Shown here: positions 1-5,446 of the stretch, piece after piece | Layout: each line of letters begins with the position of its first letter | How positions within the stretch are numbered: the first letter of the stretch is position 1 | Assembly (NCBI GenBank): GCA_030425615.1 | Contig: JAUIAI010000216.1 | Coordinates: forward strand, 1 to 5,643 | DNA: 5,643 bases | Origin: Gammaproteobacteria bacterium | GTDB lineage: Bacteria; Pseudomonadota; Gammaproteobacteria; Burkholderiales; Burkholderiaceae_E | Direction: 5' to 3' | Translations under genes and position numbers: made by a program | Notes under the pieces: model-generated | What the model saw: the letters and a program-made list of their open reading frames with translations, nothing else | Told to the model about the DNA's origin: nothing | Databases searched by the model: none

Positions 1-56
1 CACCGGTCACCGCCCACGCACGCACGGTGGGCAACACGTCCGACGTCGGACGCTGA
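1..56 (+). CDS. Possible 3' end of an upstream gene (partial, product unknown)
   Basis: Reading from base 3, the frame is open for 17 codons and stops at TGA 54-56. Fifteen of the 17 codons end in G or C, which matches the codon use of the real genes in this window. The stop would lie 42 bp before the next start, in keeping with the tight spacing of the rest of the operon. The visible tail is PVTAHARTVGNTSDVGR, which I cannot assign to a family. A rival reading exists: on the minus strand an ATG at 73-71 opens a frame that runs leftward to the window edge without a stop, which would fit a divergent gene such as a regulator. With so little sequence neither reading is secure. Confidence 0.3.
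   Translation, partial: PVTAHARTVGNTSDVGR
37..52. repeat. Perfect 16-bp palindrome upstream of the first complete gene
   Basis: CGTCCGACGTCGGACG is identical to its own reverse complement over all 16 bases, and the symmetry stops at A36/C53. It is centred about 54 bp before the ATG at 99, where an operator for a dimeric repressor (TetR- or GntR-like) could sit. It also falls inside the possible tail of an upstream gene, and short GC palindromes arise readily in DNA this GC-rich, so an operator role is only a suggestion. Confidence 0.35.
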
Positions 57-87
57 GCCGCCGCCCACCGCATCGGAGACCGTAACC

Positions 88-92
88 GGGAG
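88..92 (+). promoter_or_regulatory. Ribosome binding site for the VOC gene
   Basis: GGGAG lies 6 bases before the ATG at 99. No other ATG, GTG or TTG in this frame occurs between the preceding in-frame stop (54-56) and 99, so this site fixes the start. Confidence 0.6.
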
Positions 93-98
93 CACCCC

Positions 99-602
99 AT
101 GGCCGAATCCACCGCCGCCGCACCGCGCCCCTCCCCGCACGCGAGGCGCCGCCCGCGCATCCGCCGCACGCACATCGCCCTGTTCGTGCGCGATCCCTTC
201 GCCTCGTGTCGCTGGTACGAGGACGTGCTGGGCATGCAGGAGACGGCCCGGGGTGCGGAGTGGGTGTTCATGTCGTTCGGCACCAAGCACCACGACATCG
301 CGCTGATCCGCGCCCCCGAGCCGCACGACCAGGGCAGCATCAACCTGCAGCACTACGGACTGGAGATCGAAGGCGATCTGGACGAGTTGCGCAGGCTCTA
401 CGCCATGCTGCTCGCGCGTGGCGTGCCGGTGGTCAAGACCACCGACCACAAGGTGGGGATCGGCGTCTACTTCACGGATCCCGACGGCCACCGCTTCGAA
501 TTCTTCTGCGAGACCGTGCACGACGACGAGGAAGGCAAGCGCATCTTCCACGAGCATCACGCCCCGAGCATTCCCATCGATCTGGAGCCTCTCGATGACT
601 GA
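99..602 (+). CDS. VOC-fold protein, candidate single-domain extradiol (catechol-type) dioxygenase
   Basis: The 167-residue protein has one vicinal-oxygen-chelate module (about residues 23-138) with paired beta-alpha-beta-beta-beta halves. The expected metal ligands of type I extradiol dioxygenases are all visible: H25 (RTHIALFV), H85 (LQHYGLEI) and E134 (GHRFEFF). Residues 115-134 fit the extradiol ring-cleavage signature as I recall it (T-x-H, five residues, V-Y, two residues, D-P-x-G, three residues, E). H117, Y124 and perhaps H65 (KHHDIAL) would match the second-sphere catalytic residues of BphC. Two-domain extradiol enzymes are near 300 residues, but one-domain members are known. Residues 1-23 are a disordered-looking Ala/Pro/Arg-rich extension without a hydrophobic signal segment, so a cytoplasmic location is likely. 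The gene overlaps the next by 8 bp. A hydroxylase downstream supports ring cleavage, but glyoxalase-like or other VOC chemistry cannot be excluded. The VOC fold is near certain; the dioxygenase role is inferred. Confidence 0.85.
   Translation: MAESTAAAPRPSPHARRRPRIRRTHIALFVRDPFASCRWYEDVLGMQETARGAEWVFMSFGTKHHDIALIRAPEPHDQGSINLQHYGLEIEGDLDELRRLYAMLLARGVPVVKTTDHKVGIGVYFTDPDGHRFEFFCETVHDDEEGKRIFHEHHAPSIPIDLEPLDD
584..587 (+). promoter_or_regulatory. Ribosome binding site for the DUF1185 gene
   Basis: GGAG sits inside the end of the VOC gene, 7 bases before the ATG at 595. It supports that start over the longer upstream open frame, whose extra residues are only the out-of-frame shadow of the VOC gene. 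Confidence 0.55.
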
Positions 603-1206
603 CACCCATGCCCCGAATGTCGGGATCTTCCACGTGCGCAAGTGGTACGTGCAGCGCGACGAGACGCTGGCCACCGAGTTCGGTCTGCCGGCCGACGGCG
701 AGCCGTTGGTTCGCGTGGTGGTGGCCGCCGCCATTCACAACCCGTGCGCAGGCCGCCATGTCGAGGATCTGTCCCGATGGGCGGAAGCCGCGCGCGAGCT
801 GGGCGTCGAATTCGGCCGACGACTCGTGGACGCGATGGACGGCACACCGGTACGTGGCTATGGCAAGGCCTGCCTCGTGGGCGCCCGCGGCGAGTACGAG
901 CACGGCAACATGCTGCTGACCACCCACTTCGCGGATCCGGTCCGCGAGGCCGTCGGCGGCGCGAAGGCCTGGATTCCCTCGAGCGGCAAGCGCGGCGGAC
1001 CGGGCGACACGCTGGACATTCCGCTCGCGCACAAAGACGCGTTGTACGTTCGCGCGCACTACGACACGGTCACGGTCAGCTTCCCCGACGCCCCGGCACC
1101 CGACGAGATCGTGATCGCGTTCGCAGGCGCGTCGCGCGGCCGTCTGCATGCGCGGCTCGGCGGTCTGCAGGCGGCCGACGTGCGTGGCGAGGACGGACTG
1201 CGCTGA
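595..1206 (+). CDS. Amino acid synthesis family protein (DUF1185, AA_synth)
   Basis: The 203-residue protein covers the whole DUF1185/PF06684 family length. Recognisable conserved blocks are IHNPCAGRHVEDLS (47-60), a glycine-rich YGKACLVGARGEYEHG stretch (89-104), AVGGAKAWIPSSGKRGGPG (119-137), IPLAHKDALYVRAHYD (142-157) and a C-terminal RLGGL (187-191). From memory, crystal structures of family members show a variant of the Bacillus chorismate mutase fold, and a role in amino-acid metabolism was suggested, but no reaction is established. It has no signal peptide or membrane segment. The ATG at 595 overlaps the VOC stop (ATGACTGA), so translation is probably coupled. A place between a candidate ring-cleavage dioxygenase and an alpha/beta hydrolase suggests that here it acts in aromatic or ring-opened acid metabolism rather than amino acid synthesis; that is inference. 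Family assignment is firm; function is unknown. Confidence 0.9.
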   Translation: MTDTHAPNVGIFHVRKWYVQRDETLATEFGLPADGEPLVRVVVAAAIHNPCAGRHVEDLSRWAEAARELGVEFGRRLVDAMDGTPVRGYGKACLVGARGEYEHGNMLLTTHFADPVREAVGGAKAWIPSSGKRGGPGDTLDIPLAHKDALYVRAHYDTVTVSFPDAPAPDEIVIAFAGASRGRLHARLGGLQAADVRGEDGLR

Positions 1207-1238
1207 TGGTTGCGTCGCCGACGAGGAGCCCGGGATGA
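1206..1238 (+). other. Ten-codon mini-ORF bridging two genes
   Basis: An ATG at 1206-1208 overlaps the DUF1185 stop as TGATG. Its frame reads MVASPTRSPG and ends at TGA 1236-1238, which overlaps the hydrolase ATG at 1235 as ATGA. It spans the whole 28-bp gap and contains the hydrolase ribosome binding site. It could pass terminating ribosomes on to the next gene, or it could be chance; a functional peptide is unlikely. Confidence 0.25.
1223..1228 (+). promoter_or_regulatory. Strong ribosome binding site for the alpha/beta hydrolase gene
   Basis: GAGGAG lies 6 bases before the ATG at 1235. This selects that start over the upstream ATG at 1148 in the same frame, which lies inside the DUF1185 gene and would add 29 residues that do not look like the family. 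Confidence 0.75.
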
Positions 1239-2095
1239 GCATTCAGGAGCCACCGGTCACGCGTGAGGCCACCACCGAGATCAACGGTCTGCGCCTGCAC
1301 CATGTCGAATGGGGTCCGGCCGACGCGCCGGTGCTGGTCGCGCTGCACGGCCTGCGCAGCTATGCGCAGACGTTCGCCGGCGTGGCCGGCGCGCTCGGCG
1401 GGGGCTGGCGGGTGATCGCGCTGGATCAGCGCGGCCGCGGCCGCTCCGACTGGGATCCGCAGCGCCGCTACGAAACGCTCACCTATGTCGACGACGTGGG
1501 CGCCTGGGTGGACGCGCTAGGACTGGAGCGCTTCCATCTGCTCGGCCATTCGATGGGCGGCGCCAACGCAATCGTGTACGCGGCGCGCGCCGCTGAGCGG
1601 GTCATCAGCCTCGCGATCGAGGACATGGGCCCGGGCGCTTCCGCGGGCAGTGCCGGCGGCGCGCGTATCCGCGCCGAGATGGCGCGCACTCCGGCATCGT
1701 TTCAGAGCTGGGACGAAGCAGCCCGGTTCTGGCGCAGCATCCGTCCCGGCGTGACCGAGGAGGCGATCGCCTCGCGCGTGCGCCATTCGCTGCGTGAAGA
1801 AGCCCCCGGACGCATCGTCTGGTGTCACGACCAGGAAGGCATCGCGCAAGCGCGGCTGAACATCCCGCCCATCGATCTCTGGCCGCATCTCCTGGCCGTG
1901 CAGTGCCCGATCCTGCTGCTGCACGGCGCGGATTCCGACTTCGTCACCGACGAAATCGCCACGGCGATGCAGCAGCGCTGCCCGCGGCTGGAGCGGGTGG
2001 ACGTTCCCGGCGCAGGGCACTATGTGCACGACGACGCGCCGGAGTTCTTCAACCAGGCGCTCAGGCGCTTCCTGACCGCGCAGGCGGGTACCTGA
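1235..2095 (+). CDS. Alpha/beta-fold hydrolase
   Basis: The 286-residue protein has the usual length for a single-domain alpha/beta hydrolase with a small cap. In order: the oxyanion-hole HGLR (38-41), the DQRGRGRSD block (64-72), the nucleophile elbow GHSMGG with Ser106, a cap region of about residues 135-215, the acid in HGADSDF (D233 or D235) and the catalytic His262 in AGHYVHDD. The triad is therefore complete. No signal peptide is seen, so it is probably cytoplasmic. In a meta-cleavage operon the expected partner is an MhpC/BphD-type C-C hydrolase. However, those enzymes usually have GNSMGG and an HGxGPG-like oxyanion loop, whereas this one has His105 and HGLR, more like esterases, enol-lactonases or haloperoxidase-like members. 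The substrate may thus be an ester, a lactone or an unusual ring-cleavage product. It follows the DUF1185 gene by 28 bp. Confidence 0.9.
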   Translation: MSIQEPPVTREATTEINGLRLHHVEWGPADAPVLVALHGLRSYAQTFAGVAGALGGGWRVIALDQRGRGRSDWDPQRRYETLTYVDDVGAWVDALGLERFHLLGHSMGGANAIVYAARAAERVISLAIEDMGPGASAGSAGGARIRAEMARTPASFQSWDEAARFWRSIRPGVTEEAIASRVRHSLREEAPGRIVWCHDQEGIAQARLNIPPIDLWPHLLAVQCPILLLHGADSDFVTDEIATAMQQRCPRLERVDVPGAGHYVHDDAPEFFNQALRRFLTAQAGT

Positions 2096-2133
2096 GGTCC
2101 GCGCCGTTGACCGCGGCCCACAGGCACCGAGAC

Positions 2134-2139
2134 GAGAAG
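2134..2139 (+). promoter_or_regulatory. Weak ribosome binding site for the FAD monooxygenase gene
   Basis: GAGAAG lies 6 bases before the ATG at 2146. A TTG at 2107 in the same frame has no purine-rich site in front of it, and the ATG gives an N-terminus that matches MhpA-type proteins. Confidence 0.4.
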
Positions 2140-2145
2140 CAAGCG

Positions 2146-3804
2146 ATGACCGAGGCGAACGAGAGCATCCCGGTGGCGATCGTCGGCGGCGGCCCGGCCG
2201 GGATCACCACGGCGAACCTGCTGGGCGTCTACGGCGTGCCTGCGGTGGTGCTCGAACGCAGCGAAACCATCCTCGACTATCCGCGTGCCGTCGGCCTCGA
2301 CGACGAGGCTCTGCGGCTGCTGCAGGGCGCGGGCCTGGCCGAGACGCTGCTGCGCGACATGATCTCCAACCAGCCCATGCGGATGTTCACGGCCAGCGGC
2401 CGCAGCTTCGCCGATATCCTGCCCACCACACGCGAGTTCGGCTGGCCGCGACGCAACATTTTCTCGCAGCCGCTGTCCGAGGCGACTCTGCGCGCGGGGC
2501 TCGACCGGTTCGAGTCGGTACAGTTGCGGGTGGGTCACGAGGTGGTCGGCCTCGAGCAGGACGGGCACGGCGTGCGGTTGGACTGGAAGGCCACTGACGG
2601 GCGCAGCGGCAGCCTGCGCGCGGACTACGTCATCGGCGCCGACGGCGGACGCAGCACGGTACGCGACCAGCTCCTGAAGATTCCGCTCGAGGGCACCACC
2701 CATGCCGCCAAGTGGGTGGTCATCGAGTGCGACAACGACCCGCTCGATGCCGCGTCCACTGCACTGCACTGCGATCCCGCCCGCCCCTATGTCTGCGCGC
2801 GCCTGCCCTACGGGCTGCGCCGCTGGGAGTTCATGCTGTTCCCCGGCGAGGACGACGAACAGATGCTGCGCCCCGAGAAGGTCCAGCAACTGCTCGCCCC
2901 GCACGTGCCCGACCCCGCCGCGCTGAACATCATCCGCGCGCGGGTCTACACGCACCACTCCCGTGTCGCACGCGACTTCCGCAAGGGACGGGTCTTCCTG
3001 GTGGGCGATGCGGCGCATCTCACCCCACCCTGGATCGGACAGGGACTGAACGCCGGCTTTCGGGACGTGGGCAACCTGACCTGGAAGGTCGCCGGCGTCG
3101 TGCGCGGGCAGCTCGACCCTTCGGTGCTCGACACCTACACGCGGGAGCGGCACGCGCACGCGAAGGCCATGATCGACCTCGCCGACCAGGTCGGCGCGAT
3201 CTTCTCCATCCGCAACCGCGCACTGGCCTGGCTGCGTGACCGACTGCTGCTGTCGATGCACATGATCCCCGCCGTACGCGACTACGTGCTCCAGTTCCGC
3301 TTCAAGCCGATGCCACGTTACGACCCCAGCGGGCTCGTGGTGTCGGGCGCGGGTCCGGCCGGCCAGGCCGTGGGTCGCATGATGATCCAGCCGAACGTGG
3401 AGCTGCCGGACGGCGAGACACGCAGGCTCGACGACGCCTGCGGGCCCTGGTTCGCGCTCGTCGGCTGGAAGACCGACCCGCTCGCGCTGCTGTCGCCGCC
3501 GGAGCGCGAGCGCTGGCGCCGCATGGGAGCGCGCAGCCTGATGGTCGTGCGGGCCCGCAGCGCTGTCTCGCCCGGCGTCACCCAGACCTGCGACACCGGC
3601 ACGGTGGTGGTGCAGGACATCGAGAACGCCCTGAGCTTCTGGTTCGAGGGTCGTGGCTGCCAGGTGGCGGTCCTGCGCCCTGACCGCTACGTGGGGGTCC
3701 TCACGAACGCGCCGGATTTCGCGGTCGCAAGCCGGCGATTCCTCGACCTGGCGCAGGCCGCGGCGGCGCCCGAGACCGTGGACACGGCCGAGGAGATGGC
3801 ATGA
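2146..3804 (+). CDS. MhpA-like FAD-dependent aromatic hydroxylase (group A flavin monooxygenase)
   Basis: The 552-residue protein resembles E. coli MhpA, the 3-(3-hydroxyphenyl)propionate 2-hydroxylase (554 residues, from memory), along its whole length. MhpA uses NAD(P)H and O2 to hydroxylate a phenol ortho to its OH group. Visible motifs are the FAD-binding GGGPAG (14-19), the MhpA-like DYPRAVGLDDEALR (44-57) and FGWPRRNIFSQP (98-109), the DG motif GADGG (164-168), CDPARPYV (209-216) and the GD motif LVGDAAH (285-291), followed by PWIGQGLNAGFRD (295-307). The C-terminal part, from about residue 390, would be the thioredoxin-like domain of this class. No membrane segment is seen. The start lies 50 bp after the hydrolase, and the stop overlaps the next ATG by 4 bp (ATGA). 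Family and reaction type are secure. The true substrate is not: the usual mhpB partner is absent from the window, so I give no gene symbol. Confidence 0.93.
   Translation: MTEANESIPVAIVGGGPAGITTANLLGVYGVPAVVLERSETILDYPRAVGLDDEALRLLQGAGLAETLLRDMISNQPMRMFTASGRSFADILPTTREFGWPRRNIFSQPLSEATLRAGLDRFESVQLRVGHEVVGLEQDGHGVRLDWKATDGRSGSLRADYVIGADGGRSTVRDQLLKIPLEGTTHAAKWVVIECDNDPLDAASTALHCDPARPYVCARLPYGLRRWEFMLFPGEDDEQMLRPEKVQQLLAPHVPDPAALNIIRARVYTHHSRVARDFRKGRVFLVGDAAHLTPPWIGQGLNAGFRDVGNLTWKVAGVVRGQLDPSVLDTYTRERHAHAKAMIDLADQVGAIFSIRNRALAWLRDRLLLSMHMIPAVRDYVLQFRFKPMPRYDPSGLVVSGAGPAGQAVGRMMIQPNVELPDGETRRLDDACGPWFALVGWKTDPLALLSPPERERWRRMGARSLMVVRARSAVSPGVTQTCDTGTVVVQDIENALSFWFEGRGCQVAVLRPDRYVGVLTNAPDFAVASRRFLDLAQAAAAPETVDTAEEMA
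3790..3795 (+). promoter_or_regulatory. Ribosome binding site for the ThDP enzyme gene
   Basis: GAGGAG, inside the end of the monooxygenase gene, lies 5 bases before the ATG at 3801. Together with the ATGA stop/start overlap it indicates coupled translation. Confidence 0.7.
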
Positions 3805-5435
3805 AACGAACGGTCGGCGATCTGGTCGCGGCATTCCTCGGGGCCAACGGCATCGACACCGCCTACGGGGTGATCTCGGTGCACAACCTGCCATTGCTGG
3901 ACGCGCTCTCGCGCGCGGGCAGGGTGCGCTACGTCTGCGCGCGCGGCGAAGCGGGCGCGGTGAACATGGCCGATGCGCATGCGCGGGTCTCGGGAGTCCC
4001 CGCGGTCGCGTTCACCAGCACGGGGGCGGGCGCGGGCAATGCCTGCGGCGCGCTCATCGAGGCACAGACGGCCGGCACGCCGCTGCTGCACCTCACCGGT
4101 CAGGTCAACGCCGCGTATCTCGACCGCGGTCTTTCCGACGTGCACGAGGCCAAGGACCAGCTCGGCATGCTCGAGGCCGCGGGCAAGCGCGCATTCCGGA
4201 TCTGGTCGGCCGATACTGCCGCGGGCGTGCTGCGCGAGGCGCTGCGGTGCGCGCTGACTCCGCCCTGCGGGCCGGTCAGTGTGGAGATCCCGATCGACGT
4301 CCAGCAGGCCGAGATCTCTTCGTGGCCCGCCAGCCTGGCCATCGCCCGCCCCGCGCCGCTGGCGCCGGACGAAGCGGCCATCGACGCCATCGCCGAGCAC
4401 CTTGCGGGCGCCCGTCGGCCCATGCTCTGGTGCGGCGGCGGCGCACGCCATGCCGGCGCCGCGGTGGCACGTCTGCTCGACATGGGCTTCGGTCTGGTCA
4501 CGACGATCCAGGGCCGCGGCGTGATCGACGAGAACGACCCGCGCTCGCTCGGCGCGTTCAACGTGCAGCCGGCGGCCGCCGCTTTCTACGCCGAATGCGA
4601 CGCGATGCTGGTCGTCGGATCGCGCCTGCGCGTACCGGAGACGGCTCGTCAGACCCTGGCGCTGCCCACCCCGCTGCTGCGCATCGATGCCGATCCGATG
4701 GCCGACGGACGCGGATATCCGAACGCCGTGTTCGCGCAGGGGGACGCGCGGCTCGCGCTCGAGCGGCTCGCCGACCGGCTCGAGGGACGCCTGCAGCCGG
4801 ATCCCGGCCATCATGCCGCACTGGCGCAGGCGCGCGCCCGCGCTGAAGCCACGATGCGCGAGAACCTGGGCCCCCACGCCGCCATATGCGACGCACTGCA
4901 GGCAGCCGCCGGTGACGACGTCAACTGGGTCCGCGACGTCACGATCGCCAACGGCACCTGGGGCGCGCGGCTGTTTCGCCTGCGCGAGGCCGGCCGCTCG
5001 GCGCACGCGGCGGGCGGCGGTATCGGCCAGGCGCTTTCCATGGCGATCGGCGCGGCGGTGGCCCGACCCGAGCGTCTGACCCTCGCGCTGGTGGGCGATG
5101 GCGGCCTGATGCTGAACGCGGCCGAACTGCCCACGGCCGTTCAGGAAGACACGGGGCTCGTGCTGCTGGTGATGAACGACCGCGGCTACGGCATCCTGCG
5201 CAATCTTGCGGACGCCCAGTTCGACGGGCGGCGCATCTACTCCGATCTGCACACGCCGGCGTTCGACGCGATCGCGCAGGCTCATGGCTACGCCTATCAC
5301 CGCATCGACACGCTCGACGGACTGGCTGGGCGACTGCGCAAGGTGTTCGCGCAGCGCGCGCGCCCGACCCTGCTCGAATTCGATCTCGATTCCATCGGCC
5401 CCATGGCGCGGCCGTTCTCCGGACCCCGCATCTGA
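3801..5435 (+). CDS. Thiamine-diphosphate-dependent enzyme, acetolactate synthase/benzoylformate decarboxylase-like
   Basis: The 544-residue protein has the standard three-domain layout of this superfamily: an N-terminal pyrimidine-binding domain (about 1-170), a central domain (about 190-325) and a C-terminal diphosphate-binding domain (about 355-530). E50 in ARGEAGAVNMADAHAR is the expected ThDP-activating glutamate. FTSTGAGAGN (71-80) and LLHLTGQV (95-102) match the acetolactate-synthase-type core. The ThDP/Mg motif is GDGG (432-435) through MNDRGYG (458-464), with D433, N459 and D460. Oddities are Gly49 where acetolactate synthases have His before the glutamate, a GVISVHNLP loop (23-31) in place of the usual GxPG loop, and Asp460 where the second Asn of 'NN' is common. 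Family members cleave or join 2-oxo acids. With an aromatic hydroxylase beside it, decarboxylation or carboligation of an aromatic or ring-opened 2-oxo acid is plausible but unproven. Superfamily is certain; substrate is unknown. Confidence 0.92.
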   Translation: MKRTVGDLVAAFLGANGIDTAYGVISVHNLPLLDALSRAGRVRYVCARGEAGAVNMADAHARVSGVPAVAFTSTGAGAGNACGALIEAQTAGTPLLHLTGQVNAAYLDRGLSDVHEAKDQLGMLEAAGKRAFRIWSADTAAGVLREALRCALTPPCGPVSVEIPIDVQQAEISSWPASLAIARPAPLAPDEAAIDAIAEHLAGARRPMLWCGGGARHAGAAVARLLDMGFGLVTTIQGRGVIDENDPRSLGAFNVQPAAAAFYAECDAMLVVGSRLRVPETARQTLALPTPLLRIDADPMADGRGYPNAVFAQGDARLALERLADRLEGRLQPDPGHHAALAQARARAEATMRENLGPHAAICDALQAAAGDDVNWVRDVTIANGTWGARLFRLREAGRSAHAAGGGIGQALSMAIGAAVARPERLTLALVGDGGLMLNAAELPTAVQEDTGLVLLVMNDRGYGILRNLADAQFDGRRIYSDLHTPAFDAIAQAHGYAYHRIDTLDGLAGRLRKVFAQRARPTLLEFDLDSIGPMARPFSGPRI

Positions 5436-5446
5436 ACCCCCACCCC

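Noticed and set aside
1..10. CACCGGTCAC at the window start recurs exactly at 1251-1260
   Set aside because: A 10-base match in GC-rich DNA, with the second copy inside the hydrolase coding sequence; most likely chance rather than a repeat element.
99..167. Arg-rich N-terminus of the VOC protein considered as a Tat export signal
   Set aside because: No hydrophobic segment follows the arginines before the VOC fold begins at about residue 24, and the twin-arginine consensus is absent.
2096..2120. Imperfect hairpin between the hydrolase and the monooxygenase (CCGCG 2099-2103 pairing with CGCGG 2112-2116)
   Set aside because: The stem is only 5 bp, with a mismatch and two more pairs beyond, and no T-run follows. 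It is too weak to call a terminator.
2020..3894. A 624-codon open frame on the minus strand opposite the monooxygenase gene
   Set aside because: Its translation is Arg/His/Ala-rich with no recognisable domain, while the + strand encodes a full MhpA-like enzyme. Long antisense frames are expected where third codon positions are nearly all G or C.
3653..4846. A 397-codon + strand frame overlapping the monooxygenase end and the ThDP gene
   Set aside because: Low-complexity Arg/Ala/Gly translation that is out of frame with both real genes, without family motifs.
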